The position numbers and the translations under genes are program-made. Below are positions 27,223-36,756 of a DNA stretch of 64,000 nt, piece after piece. This stretch comes from Sphingopyxis yananensis. Lineage in GTDB: Bacteria; Pseudomonadota; Alphaproteobacteria; Sphingomonadales; Sphingomonadaceae. Each line of letters begins with the position of its first letter. Within the stretch, counting starts at the first letter, position 1. Location: contig NZ_JAJEWI010000005.1 of the NCBI RefSeq assembly GCF_020687785.1, positions 915,937 to 979,936 on the forward strand, written 5' to 3'. The notes beneath the pieces are model-generated. The model was given only the letters and a program-made list of their open reading frames with translations. It ran no database searches and had not been told where the DNA came from.

Positions 27223-27915
27223 TTGTCCCAGCCCCCTGAGCCCGTTTTTGATCCTGTTTCTGAGCCTGTCCCTGTGACGGAGGATGCCACCGCACGGCGC
27301 AAATACCCTGTCATCCCAACGATCATTGTGGCGGTGGCTGTGGTGACGATGCTGGTGTTGGGGTTTTGGCAATTGCAGCGCAAAGCGGAAAAAGAGGCGC
27401 TGATTGCGCTTTTTGAACGCAATATGGCCAGCGACCAGCCCGTCGCTTATCCAGCCTTGCCGCCGGTGGCCGACGAATTTTTATACCGGCGCAGCAGCGT
27501 CAATTGCTGGGATGTGGTTGGTTTCAAGCCGCGCGGTGGTTCGGACCGCAACGGAAAGGCCGGTATCCGCATGGTGGCGGAATGCCGAACGGGTGCCGAG
27601 GGGCCGGGCGCATTGGTGGATATCGGCACGGCGGATGATTTCACCGTGCCGGATTGGGGCGGCGCAATTGTGACCGGGCGGGTTGTTCCGGGGCCCGAGC
27701 AGCCGACCATGATTCAGCAATTGCTGGGGAAATCTGTTCCGGCCCGCCCGATGTTGGTGGCCGATGAAGGGCAGGCGGGCCTGCGCGCCAGCGCCGTTCC
27801 CAGTGCAGCAGACACGCCGAACAACCATATGGCCTATGCGGTGCAATGGTTCCTGTTCGCGCTGGCAGCGACGGTCATATATATTTTGGCGTTACGTCGC
27901 CGCTTGCGACCTTGA
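27223..27915 (+). CDS. SURF1 family oxidase assembly protein
   Basis: 230 residues. A helix at about 28-48 (IPTIIVAVAVVTMLVLGFWQLQRK) carries the GFWQLxRK motif, and a second helix near the C-terminus precedes LRRR. Between them is the periplasmic SURF1 domain ending HMAYAVQWFLFA. SURF1 helps insert haem A. A TTG start at 27223 is chosen because AAGGA lies 8 bases before it and no ATG fits. An alternative GTG is further in. Confidence 0.9.
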   Translation: MSQPPEPVFDPVSEPVPVTEDATARRKYPVIPTIIVAVAVVTMLVLGFWQLQRKAEKEALIALFERNMASDQPVAYPALPPVADEFLYRRSSVNCWDVVGFKPRGGSDRNGKAGIRMVAECRTGAEGPGALVDIGTADDFTVPDWGGAIVTGRVVPGPEQPTMIQQLLGKSVPARPMLVADEGQAGLRASAVPSAADTPNNHMAYAVQWFLFALAATVIYILALRRRLRP

Positions 27916-27942
27916 GCGAGGGCGGCTAGGCGGATTCTCGTC

Positions 27943-29340
27943 ATGGAATATATCAGCACCCGCGGCTCTGCGCCGACCCTCGACTTTCGTGCCGCCACGC
28001 TTGCTGGGCTTGCCAGCGACGGGGGGCTTTATGTGCCATCCTCTTGGCCGCAATTTACGCTGGATGAGATACGCTCGCTTCAGGGCCTCAGCTATGTTGA
28101 AACTGCGGTGCGGGTGATGACGCCATTTGTGAACGGCGTCCTGAGCGAAGAGGAATTGCGCGAATTATGCCAAGCGGCCTATGGCCGTTTCAGCCATGAT
28201 GCCGTGACGCCGCTGGTGCAGTTGGATCATCAACATTGGCTGTTGGAATTGTTCCACGGCCCGACCTTGGCGTTTAAGGATGTGGCCCTGCAATTGCTGG
28301 GGCAATTGTTCGCGAAATTTTTGGCGGGCGGTGATACCGACATCACCATTGTTGGGGCGACGTCGGGTGATACCGGTTCGGCGGCGATTGAAGCTGTCGC
28401 GGGCCGCGAGCATATTCGTATTTTCATGCTGCATCCCGAAGGCCGCGTCAGCGATGTTCAGCGCCGCCAGATGACCACCGTGTTGGCCCCCAATGTTTAC
28501 AATGTCGCGATTGACGGCAGCTTTGATGACGCGCAAGCGATGGTGAAGCGTTTGTTCGGCGATGCCGAAGTGCGCGAGAAAATCACGCTGTCGGCGGTGA
28601 ACAGCATCAACTGGGCGCGTTTGATGGCGCAGGTTGTCTATTATTTCTATGCCGCTGTGCGTTTGGGCGGGCCGGACCGCGAAGTGGCGTTCAGCGTACC
28701 GACCGGTAATTTTGGCGACGTGTTTGCGGGCTATGTCGCATCGCGCATGGGCTTGCCGATCAACCGTTTGATCGTGGCCACCAACGTCAATGATATTTTG
28801 CACCGCGCCCTGAGCAGCGGGGATTATAGCGCGGGTACGGTGACCCCCACCGCGACCCCCAGCATGGACATTCAGGTCAGCAGCAATTTTGAACGCTTGT
28901 TGTTCGATCTGGCCAGCCGCGACGGCGCGGAGATCAATGGCTTGATGGCCGAGTTTGAAACCAAGCGCGCCATGCAAATTCCCGAAGATATGGTAGCTGG
29001 CGCACGCGGGCTGTTTTCCAGCGCCAGTGTTGACGGCGATGCGATGACCTTGGCGCTGCGCTGGGCGCAGGAACATGGCGGCCAGATTATCGACCCGCAT
29101 AGCGCGGTTGGCTTGGCTGCTGCCCGCGCCAGCGATGTGGCGAGCGACATTCCTGTCGTGACCTTGGCGACCGCGCATCCGGCAAAGTTCCGCGAAGCCG
29201 TGGAACGCGCAACGGGCGTCCGTCCGGCATTGCCAACCCGTCTGGGCAATTTGTTCGACCGTGAAGAACGGTATGAAAAATTGGCTGGCGATTATGACAC
29301 GGTAAAGGCCTATATTTTGTCGGTGTGTGAACATGGCTGA
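27943..29340 (+). CDS. thrC: Threonine synthase
   Basis: 465 residues. FHGPTLAFKDVALQLLGQ contains the PLP lysine, and GATSGDTGSAAIEA is the phosphate-binding loop. The length and N-terminus (MEYISTRG) place it with the long bacterial ThrC class. It converts phosphohomoserine to threonine. It follows the oxidase genes, as in other sphingomonads, and its stop overlaps the next gene by 8 bases. Confidence 0.95.
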   Translation: MEYISTRGSAPTLDFRAATLAGLASDGGLYVPSSWPQFTLDEIRSLQGLSYVETAVRVMTPFVNGVLSEEELRELCQAAYGRFSHDAVTPLVQLDHQHWLLELFHGPTLAFKDVALQLLGQLFAKFLAGGDTDITIVGATSGDTGSAAIEAVAGREHIRIFMLHPEGRVSDVQRRQMTTVLAPNVYNVAIDGSFDDAQAMVKRLFGDAEVREKITLSAVNSINWARLMAQVVYYFYAAVRLGGPDREVAFSVPTGNFGDVFAGYVASRMGLPINRLIVATNVNDILHRALSSGDYSAGTVTPTATPSMDIQVSSNFERLLFDLASRDGAEINGLMAEFETKRAMQIPEDMVAGARGLFSSASVDGDAMTLALRWAQEHGGQIIDPHSAVGLAAARASDVASDIPVVTLATAHPAKFREAVERATGVRPALPTRLGNLFDREERYEKLAGDYDTVKAYILSVCEHG

Positions 29341-30223
29341 GCTGCTTCCTCTGACCAAGCTGGTGGGGGAAGGCTGGGACGATTATGGGCTGATCGACAG
29401 CGGTGCTGGACGCAAATTGGAACGATATGGAAAATATCGTTTCATTCGCCCAGAACCGCAGGCGATGTGGCAACCGGCCTTGCCCGATTCCGAATGGGAC
29501 AAGGCGGACGGCGAATTTATACCCGCATCGGATGATGATGGCGGTGGCCGTTGGTATTTCAACAAGCCAGTGCCCGCCGAAGGGTGGCCCCTGCATTGGC
29601 GCGAGGCCGCCTTTCAGGCGAGCTGCACGCCGTTTCGCCATTTGGGATTTTTTCCGGATATGGCACCGGTGTGGGATTGGCTGCGCGATAAAGTCAGCGA
29701 CAAGCCGGAACCGTCGTTCTTGAACCTGTTCGGCTATACGGGCGTGGGCAGCCAAGCCTTGGCCGCCAAGGGCGCGGCGGTGACCCATGTGGATGCGTCC
29801 AAAAAATCCGTGGCACAGGCCCGCAAAAATGCGGAACTCGCGGGTTTGGCCGATCGGCCCATTCGCTGGATTGTCGATGATGCGGGAAAATTTGTGGCGC
29901 GTGAAGTGCGGCGCGACCGCCGTTATGATGCCATTTTGCTGGACCCGCCGAAATTTGGCCGTGGGCCGGATGGCGAGCGGTGGCAGTTGGAAGAAGGCTT
30001 GCCCAATTTATTGGCCGATATCCGGCATTTGCTGGACGATGATAGCCGCGCTTTGTTCCTGACGGTTTATGCCGTGCGCCTGTCGGCTTTGGCGATTGGT
30101 GAATTGTTGAGGCAGACTTTGGCGGACTTGCCCGGACAGGTGGAGTGCGGCGAACTGGTGGTGCGCGAGGAAGCGCGGGGGCTGTTATTGCCCACGGCCA
30201 TTTTTGCGCGGTGGAGCCGGTAA
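29333..30223 (+). CDS. Class I SAM-dependent methyltransferase
   Basis: 296 residues. FLNLFGYTGVGSQALAAKGA is the SAM-binding loop (motif I), followed by HVDASKKSVAQARKNAELAG, and DAILLDPPKFGRGPDGERW holds the DPPxF motif (motif IV). DPPK with the preceding lysines is typical of RlmI/RlmK-like rRNA or RsmC-like base methyltransferases, but no PUA domain is visible. The target is not known. ATG 29333 is preferred; a GTG lies 6 bases upstream. A terminator follows. Confidence 0.85.
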   Translation: MAELLPLTKLVGEGWDDYGLIDSGAGRKLERYGKYRFIRPEPQAMWQPALPDSEWDKADGEFIPASDDDGGGRWYFNKPVPAEGWPLHWREAAFQASCTPFRHLGFFPDMAPVWDWLRDKVSDKPEPSFLNLFGYTGVGSQALAAKGAAVTHVDASKKSVAQARKNAELAGLADRPIRWIVDDAGKFVAREVRRDRRYDAILLDPPKFGRGPDGERWQLEEGLPNLLADIRHLLDDDSRALFLTVYAVRLSALAIGELLRQTLADLPGQVECGELVVREEARGLLLPTAIFARWSR

Positions 30224-30265
30224 GCAGCTAGCTTCTGGCCATTGGCCCGAACGAATATGAAATAT

Positions 30266-30303
30266 TTGCGGCGGATTCCCATGGGATAACCGCCGCATTT
30301 TTA
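30266..30303 (+). terminator. Rho-independent terminator
   Basis: TGCGGCGG (30267-30274) pairs with CCGCCGCA (30290-30297) and is followed by TTTTTAT. It ends the thrC-methyltransferase unit and lies just beyond the convergent GGDEF gene's stop. Confidence 0.82.
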
Positions 30304-30323
30304 TGGGTGAGAAGGTGCGGCGG

Positions 30324-31463
30324 TCAGGCAACCTCGATACGGTTCCGGCCATGTTCCTTGGCGCGGTACAGCGCTTCGTCGGCGGCGCGCAGGGCATCGC
30401 GTTCATTGGCATATCCGAAAATATCGGCCACACCGCCCGAAAAAGTGACTTGGCCAAAGGGCGTGTCGGTTTTGCGGTTGATCAAGGTACGCTGGGCCAT
30501 ATGTTCGCGCGCATCATTTAATAATTCGGCGGCTTGGCTGGGGGTGTGGCCCCGAAACAGCATCACAAATTCTTCGCCGCCATGGCGGGCAACATGGCAA
30601 CGGTCGTTGGAAATACGGGCCAAAGTTTCGGCCACCACCTTAATCACACGGTCGCCAGCATCATGCCCATGGACATCGTTAATCCGTTTGAATTCGTCGA
30701 TGTCGCAGATCGCCACGCTGAGCGGGTCGCATTGCGCCCGTGCTTCCTGACGTTGCTGGGTCAGCAGGGCTTCGAAAGCGCGGCGATTGGGCAGGCCGGT
30801 CAAATGGTCAATTTCCGCATCGCGCCGCGCGCGCACCAGATTTTTGCGCAGTTCGCGTACTTCATCTTCGCTGCGGCGCATATCTTGTTCGGCGCGTTTG
30901 GTGCGATCGAGCATCGTTTGGGCTAGGCGTGCGAGGTCGCTGACCAGATCGCCTGTTTTGTCGACCTCTTGTAGGTCATCGACATGTTGTTCCAAGGCGC
31001 TGCCATATTGAACCGTGATGGTGCGGGCTTGCTTGGTTTGTTGTTGGAAACTGTCAACCTGATCGGCGAGGCGCGCCATCATATTGTCCATGTCATGCGC
31101 ATCGGATGGCGGCGCATTGATGGAGTGAATATGGTTGAGCCATGTCTGGCTGATCGGTTCCTGTGCCTGTAGGCGGGCGTTGATTTCCCGCGCCAAACAA
31201 GGGTGTGCCCCAGAAAATGCGGCATGGGCAATCGCCAAATTTTCGGGCGACATGTCCAAATCCTGACCCACCAGAAAATCGACAATCGTCTGGCCCAATG
31301 CCCGCCGTGCGTCGCGCGATATATTGCGGCGTTTGGTATCATGAAAGGGATGATCTGCACCTTGTTGCGGATCATCATGGGCAGCGTCCGCTGCTTTCTT
31401 TAGGCCAAGCCATGAAAACAAACGTCCGGTTGGTTCCGATTTCTTGTCGCTGTGGGTCTGCAT
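30324..31463 (-). CDS. Diguanylate cyclase (GGDEF)
   Basis: 379 residues, no transmembrane segment. The C-terminal GGDEF domain begins at DHLTGLPNRRAFEALL and holds RHGGEEFVMLF, an intact GGEEF active site. At the usual inhibitory-site position before it I see a cysteine instead of the aspartate of RxxD, so feedback inhibition is probably absent. The N-terminal 200 residues are helical, with a likely coiled coil (about 135-220) and no recognised sensor domain. It would make cyclic-di-GMP in the cytosol. Confidence 0.9.
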   Translation of the reverse strand: MQTHSDKKSEPTGRLFSWLGLKKAADAAHDDPQQGADHPFHDTKRRNISRDARRALGQTIVDFLVGQDLDMSPENLAIAHAAFSGAHPCLAREINARLQAQEPISQTWLNHIHSINAPPSDAHDMDNMMARLADQVDSFQQQTKQARTITVQYGSALEQHVDDLQEVDKTGDLVSDLARLAQTMLDRTKRAEQDMRRSEDEVRELRKNLVRARRDAEIDHLTGLPNRRAFEALLTQQRQEARAQCDPLSVAICDIDEFKRINDVHGHDAGDRVIKVVAETLARISNDRCHVARHGGEEFVMLFRGHTPSQAAELLNDAREHMAQRTLINRKTDTPFGQVTFSGGVADIFGYANERDALRAADEALYRAKEHGRNRIEVA

Positions 31464-31586
31464 GGCTGTGAGCGTAACGGTAAATGGTTACTGAATTGAA
31501 CACAGACCCGATATTTTGCAGGGGATTTAAAACATCACTTTGTTTTTCATTATGAATATTTATGCTCGATACTATCCATTTCGGAC

Positions 31587-32327
31587 TTAAACGGCGCCAA
31601 TGAAGCCCAATCCGGCCGCCAATTGGATGGATTGGGTGCGGCCCGTAGCGCCCAATTTGCTGGCGGCGTTGCGCAGGTGAAAACGAACGGTAGAGATCGA
31701 CAGGTCGAGAATAATTCCGATTTCGCTGTCGGTTTTCCCCGCAGCGGCCCAGCGAAGGCATTGCGCCTCACGCCGTGTCAGCCGCTGTAAAATAGGAGCA
31801 TTGCGCGGGCGGCCACGTGCTTCATTATGCGTCGAAATGAGTTGCACCGCCAGATATTGGAGCCGAGCGGCATGGTGCCGAAAAATATCCTCTACGCCGA
31901 CAGCGTCTTTGGCGCACCAAATGATCGTGCCTAACATGCTGCGCGGTTGGTGAACCGGCACGATGATGGCCTCGCTGGACAAAATGCTTTCGTGAATATG
32001 CGAGCAATCGATGGAGGAAAGAAGGTGCGATGCGCGATTCATATGAAATTGACCGTCGCGGAAATAAAAAGGTTCAGCCGATAAACGGCAGGCGTTCAGA
32101 AAAGGTTCGCTGAGCGCCAACTTGCGATCACGATAATATTCGCTGTCTGGGTTGATCCAGCGAAATGTCGACAGGGCATAAGGGACACCCGCTTCGTCGG
32201 ACATAGGATTCGGATCAGCCAAATCGGCCTGAGCCGCGATATAGGGCATGCCAATTTCGTCACCAATGTCTTGAACTTGCGCGATAAACTGGGATGTTTG
32301 GGCCCAACATTGCGCGCGATGATCCAT
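31587..32327 (-). CDS. LuxR-family transcriptional regulator
   Basis: 246 residues. The C-terminal LTRREAQCLRWAAAGKTDSE with STVRFHLRNAASKLGA is a LuxR/FixJ-type helix-turn-helix. The N-terminal about 170 residues resemble the autoinducer-binding domain in size, and aromatic residues (W33 and W63 regions) may line a pocket. No LuxI-type synthase gene is in the window, so it looks like a LuxR solo. It is divergent from the TonB-dependent receptor and may control it. Confidence 0.82.
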   Translation of the reverse strand: MDHRAQCWAQTSQFIAQVQDIGDEIGMPYIAAQADLADPNPMSDEAGVPYALSTFRWINPDSEYYRDRKLALSEPFLNACRLSAEPFYFRDGQFHMNRASHLLSSIDCSHIHESILSSEAIIVPVHQPRSMLGTIIWCAKDAVGVEDIFRHHAARLQYLAVQLISTHNEARGRPRNAPILQRLTRREAQCLRWAAAGKTDSEIGIILDLSISTVRFHLRNAASKLGATGRTQSIQLAAGLGFIGAV

Positions 32328-32473
32328 ATTAACCTATCCACCTTTTCTCTTATATCCTGACATAGATGCCAGCTTGTTCACGGCCCCGTAAAGAGGTCCT
32401 TTCATAGGGTAGTTTGTTTGGAGTGCAGTGCAAGACGACACCGCGCACAATCAAAGATTTTGAGGGAGGATAT

Positions 32474-34951
32474 ATGAAAAAGGCACGCCTATTCCTGTTG
32501 GCCACGACGGGAGTTGCCCTTTCGGCAATGGTACCAACCTTTGCTCAGGCGCAAAGCAGCGGTGCATCCAATGCAATGGACGGCGAAATCATCGTGACGG
32601 CCCAGCGCCGCGCCGAATCAATGAATGACGTGGGTATGGCCATTCAGGCCGTTGACGCAGGCACGCTAGAAGCCCTGAAGGTGACCGATGTCCGCGATCT
32701 GTCAGCGGTGGCGCCGAGCTTGTCGGTGTCGCAAAGCTATCAGGGCGTTCCCACCTATACGATGCGCGGCATTGGCTTTAACACCATTAATATTTCTTCG
32801 ACCTCGACCGTCGGTACCTATGTCGACGAAGTGGCTTATGCCTATCCGATAATGAACACGGGTCCGGTTATGGATTTGGAACGTGTCGAAGTGCTGAAGG
32901 GGCCACAAGGGACGCTATATGGCCGCAACACCACGGCTGGTCTGATCAACTTCATTACGGCCAAGCCCACCGACGAATTTAAGGGCGCGGTGAAGGCGGA
33001 AGTTGGCAATTATCAAACCTATAATTTCGAAGGCTATTTGTCGGGCCCGCTGACCGAGGGCGTATCAGCCCGCCTTGCGGTGCGCAGCGAAAATAGCGAC
33101 AAAGGCTGGCAGATCAGCAACTCGCGTCCCAATGAACGTCAAGGAAAAGTGGACAAGTTGGGTATTCGCGGATCATTGGCGATTGAACCTAGCTCGTCGA
33201 CCCAAATTAATCTGGGCGTAACATGGTGGCAGAATAAATCGGATACGGTTTCGGCGCAGGGCATTGGATTTACGCCAACAACGACGCCCGGTGCGAACTT
33301 GACCAATTCGACCGGCAATATGCCGGGGTTGGCCGATTATTTGGCGAATAATCGCCCGACACGCGCTAGTCAGGCCGATTGGGCGCCCCGCGCTTCACGC
33401 TCGGCGGATGTTGGTATCGGTGCCGGTCTGCCTGGCGATTTGGCCGAAAATAATCGTTTTTGGGGCCTGAAGCTGCGTCTGGATCAAGATCTTAGTGACA
33501 CGGTGAAATTGGTTAGCCTGACCAGCTATAATGATTTCAAACGTGACGCCATTTCGGATTGGAGCGGCGCACCTTATGAAATTTTGTTGCAGTCGATGAA
33601 TGGCCGCATCAAAAGCTTTGCACAAGAACTGCATTTCGAGGGTGAAACCGGCAAGGTGAACTGGTTGGTCGGTGGCTATTTCGCCCGTGATAAAATTTTC
33701 GACGGCAGCCGAAATCTGCAAGGCGAAAATGCCAACAACCGTTATGTTCGCCAGTTCATTCTGGACCGGAACCTGCTGCTGAGCCCTGTGTTGAACGCGG
33801 CAGGCTATACGGTCGATGATGTTAAAACATCCTTCCGGACCTTTACCAATAATGCGCGGATGACCACGAAGACGTGGAGCATTTTCGGAAGTGCTGATAC
33901 CGAATTGACTGACAATTTGAAGCTGACGCTTGGCCTGCGTTATACGCAGGACAAACAGGATTATTTTGGCTGTACCGCCGACTTTAACGGAAGCATGTTG
34001 CCGAACGTTAATCTCTTTACCCGCGCTGGCGCAGGTTTGGTGGATGGTAAATATCCCGAAGCTTTGAAAATCAATGGATGTAATACACACCATACCGACA
34101 CGCATAGCTTCGGTCCAACGGCCCATAAATTGGATGAGGACAACGTGGCTTGGCGCACCGCATTGGACTGGTCGCCCAATGATGATACCTTGGTCTATGC
34201 TTCCATCTCGCGCGGTTATAAGTCGGGCACAACGCCAGTGAACGTGGCGAGCAAGGCAGACCAAAATAATCCCGTGACCCAAGAAGAACTGACATCCTAT
34301 GAAGTCGGTGTGAAGGCGACGCTGGCGGATCGTTTGTTGCAGGCGAATTTCGCTGCTTTCTACTATGACTATAAGGACAAGCAGATCAGCACCTATTTTG
34401 CTGACCCTGTTTACAAGGCATTGTCACGTTTGGATAATGTGCCCAAGTCCAAGGCCTATGGTTTGGAAGGCGAACTGACGCTGCGTCCGACGCGGGGCGT
34501 GTCTATTTCGGCCAACGGCCTGTGGCTGAAAACCAAAATCATTGGCTATGAGGGCACGAACGCCGCAGGCAATAGCCAGAATTTCGACGGTGCCGAATTC
34601 ATCTATAGCCCTCGTTTCCAAGGGAGCATGATGGTCGCTTATGACGTACCAGTCACGTCGAATTTGGACCTGAATGGTGCCGTAAACATGCGCTATCAAA
34701 GCAAATCCAGCAGCATATTCTATGATGCATCGCTGACGGATGAAACGCGTGCGCTGTACGACGTGGATGCCTATGCTTCGGTCAACGCCAGCATTGGTGT
34801 AAAGAGCCATGACGGTTGGTCGGTGTCATTGTGGTCCAAGAATTTGTTTAACAAATATTCCTGGTCTGCCGTCACCAGCAATGCCAACGTGGTGGTGCGT
34901 TTTGCCAATATGCCGCGCACCTTTGGTATGACAGCAGGATATAGTTTCTAA
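32474..34951 (+). CDS. TonB-dependent outer-membrane receptor
   Basis: 825 residues. A signal peptide spans 1-27. EIIVTAQRRAESMNDV is the TonB box/plug start typical of sphingomonad receptors; ERVEVLKGPQGTLYGRNTTAGLIN is the conserved plug motif; alternating beta-strand residues and a C-terminal aromatic (GYSF) complete a 22-strand barrel. It imports an unknown ligand (often a lignin- or plant-derived compound or siderophore). ATG 32474 follows AGGGAGGA. The MpaB-like gene is 26 bases downstream. Confidence 0.92.
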   Translation: MKKARLFLLATTGVALSAMVPTFAQAQSSGASNAMDGEIIVTAQRRAESMNDVGMAIQAVDAGTLEALKVTDVRDLSAVAPSLSVSQSYQGVPTYTMRGIGFNTINISSTSTVGTYVDEVAYAYPIMNTGPVMDLERVEVLKGPQGTLYGRNTTAGLINFITAKPTDEFKGAVKAEVGNYQTYNFEGYLSGPLTEGVSARLAVRSENSDKGWQISNSRPNERQGKVDKLGIRGSLAIEPSSSTQINLGVTWWQNKSDTVSAQGIGFTPTTTPGANLTNSTGNMPGLADYLANNRPTRASQADWAPRASRSADVGIGAGLPGDLAENNRFWGLKLRLDQDLSDTVKLVSLTSYNDFKRDAISDWSGAPYEILLQSMNGRIKSFAQELHFEGETGKVNWLVGGYFARDKIFDGSRNLQGENANNRYVRQFILDRNLLLSPVLNAAGYTVDDVKTSFRTFTNNARMTTKTWSIFGSADTELTDNLKLTLGLRYTQDKQDYFGCTADFNGSMLPNVNLFTRAGAGLVDGKYPEALKINGCNTHHTDTHSFGPTAHKLDEDNVAWRTALDWSPNDDTLVYASISRGYKSGTTPVNVASKADQNNPVTQEELTSYEVGVKATLADRLLQANFAAFYYDYKDKQISTYFADPVYKALSRLDNVPKSKAYGLEGELTLRPTRGVSISANGLWLKTKIIGYEGTNAAGNSQNFDGAEFIYSPRFQGSMMVAYDVPVTSNLDLNGAVNMRYQSKSSSIFYDASLTDETRALYDVDAYASVNASIGVKSHDGWSVSLWSKNLFNKYSWSAVTSNANVVVRFANMPRTFGMTAGYSF

Positions 34952-34977
34952 ATGGGTATGAACTGAAAGGTTTAGCT

Positions 34978-35910
34978 ATGGCGCAGCTTGTGCAGGATCA
35001 ATATCTGGGAACGAAGATCGACTTTTCGGGCCCAGCGGGAGAAGCTGCACTGGTTGCGCCAGATAGTGTGCGATGGCGGGTTTTTAAGAACCAAATTGCC
35101 TTGGGTATCGGCGGTATTGCAGCGGTTTTGCTGGAATTTGCCGACCCACGCATCCGGTCGGGGGTTTGGGACCATTCGACCTATAAACAAGACCCCATCA
35201 GCCGATCCAAACGGACGGGGTTGGTGGCCTTGCTGGCCTGTTATGGGCCAGCCAGCACCGCCAAAGAAGTCATTGGCCATGTCAATCATATGCATGGCAA
35301 GGTGAAGGGGAACACCCCCGATGGTCAGGCCTATCGGGCGATGGACCCGGTGTTGCTGGACTGGGTGGCGGCCACGGCGTCTTTTGGCTTTGTCACGGCT
35401 TATGACCGTTTTGTGGCCCCGCTGAGCAAAGCCGAACAGGACCAGTTTTTACGGGAAGGGGATAGTGTAGGCCGCTTGTTTGGCGCGCTGCATACGCCCA
35501 AGACCATTGATGAATTTATGACCATGATGCGGGGGCTGGAGCCGAATTTTGAACCGCATCCGATTGTATTTGAATTTCTGGATATTATTCAGTCTGGGCA
35601 AGCCGCGCCGTCGGTTCCGCGCTTTTTGCATCGGGCGATTGGCCGTGCTGCCGTGTCGTTGTTGCCGCCCCATATTCGCCAGATTTTGCAATTGGGCCGC
35701 AAATATGACCTGACCGTGGTGGACAAGTGGATGCTGCGCCTTGCAGGCCGTGCGGCGGATCGGCGTATGGACCCGCAATCGCCGCCTTGCTTGGCCAGTG
35801 TGCGCATGGGATTGCCGCAGGATTTCCTTTACCGCTCGCCCGCGCAGCAGCAAAGCTTGATGGCCAGCCGTGACGATTTTCGCGGCGAGGAAGCCACAGT
35901 GGCCGGATAA
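34978..35910 (+). CDS. MpaB-like oxygenase (DUF2236)
   Basis: 310 residues. The conserved DUF2236 pattern is visible: PRIRSGVWDHSTYK, VNHMHGKVKG (HxxVxG with the haem-ligand His), and DPVLLDWVAATASFGFV. Family members (latex-clearing protein Lcp and MpaB) use haem b to cleave or oxidise hydrophobic substrates. Placement directly after a TonB receptor (26 bases, likely one operon) suggests it acts on the imported compound, which is inference. Confidence 0.82.
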   Translation: MAQLVQDQYLGTKIDFSGPAGEAALVAPDSVRWRVFKNQIALGIGGIAAVLLEFADPRIRSGVWDHSTYKQDPISRSKRTGLVALLACYGPASTAKEVIGHVNHMHGKVKGNTPDGQAYRAMDPVLLDWVAATASFGFVTAYDRFVAPLSKAEQDQFLREGDSVGRLFGALHTPKTIDEFMTMMRGLEPNFEPHPIVFEFLDIIQSGQAAPSVPRFLHRAIGRAAVSLLPPHIRQILQLGRKYDLTVVDKWMLRLAGRAADRRMDPQSPPCLASVRMGLPQDFLYRSPAQQQSLMASRDDFRGEEATVAG

Positions 35911-35969
35911 GCGGCAAATTACCGGCTCTGCCTATTCCCTTGGCCGTCAGGCCACGCTAACGGGCATAT

Positions 35970-36659
35970 GTGTCTGACTGTTCTGCCTGTATCGTGCGCA
36001 ACCGCGCCATTTGTTCCGGATTGCAAGCCGATGAGCTTGTAATGTTGGGGAAGATTGGCCGCCGGCAAAAGATAAAGGCTGGCCATGTTTTAATGTGGGA
36101 AGGCGATGAAGCCCCTGTTGTGGCCAATGTGCTGGACGGTGTGTTGAAAATGGTCGTTTCTGCGGCGGACGGACGTGAGCAAATTGTTGGCGTGGTGTTT
36201 CCATCGGACTTTATCGGGCGGCCCTTTGGCAAAGAAACCCCCTATAGCGTGACCGCGATGACCGATGCCGAAATGTGCATTTTCAATCGCAAGGCCTTTG
36301 ATGAATTTGCCAGCAGTCATCCCGATTTGCAGCAGAAATTGCTGCGCCGGACGTTGGACGAATTGGACCGAGCGCGCCATTGGATGATGTTGTTGGGGCG
36401 CAAAACCGCATCAGAGAAAATCGCGTCTTTCTTGTTGGAAATGTCGGAACGTTTGTCGGGGCAGGGGTGTGAAGCGGGCGTGCGGGCAAGCTTTGAATTG
36501 CCCTTTGGACGCCAACAAATTGCCGATATTTTGGGCCTGACCATTGAGACGACCAGCCGCCAATTAACAAAAATGCGTGCCGACGGTTTGTTGGACCTGC
36601 CGTCCCGCCGCGAGATTGTGATCCAAGATCGCAATGCATTGGAATTGTTGGCAGGCTGA
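35970..36659 (+). CDS. fnrL: FNR-type oxygen-sensing regulator (FnrL-like)
   Basis: 229 residues from a GTG. Cysteines 4, 7, 15 and 103 have exactly the 3-8-88 spacing of the [4Fe-4S] ligands of alphaproteobacterial FnrL, so this should sense oxygen directly. The cNMP-like beta barrel covers about 20-140, and the C-terminal helix FGRQQIADILGL with ETTSR recognises TTGAT half-sites. Two matching boxes lie near ompW and hemN downstream. It probably activates genes for low-oxygen growth. Confidence 0.92.
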   Translation: MSDCSACIVRNRAICSGLQADELVMLGKIGRRQKIKAGHVLMWEGDEAPVVANVLDGVLKMVVSAADGREQIVGVVFPSDFIGRPFGKETPYSVTAMTDAEMCIFNRKAFDEFASSHPDLQQKLLRRTLDELDRARHWMMLLGRKTASEKIASFLLEMSERLSGQGCEAGVRASFELPFGRQQIADILGLTIETTSRQLTKMRADGLLDLPSRREIVIQDRNALELLAG

Positions 36660-36756
36660 ACAACAAGCGTCGGCACGAGGATGGGCCACAAGGTTCGGAG
36701 AGAGGTAGCCCATGAGGAGTGGACCTAAGAAGGCCCAAGGGATGGGGTGGCTGGCC

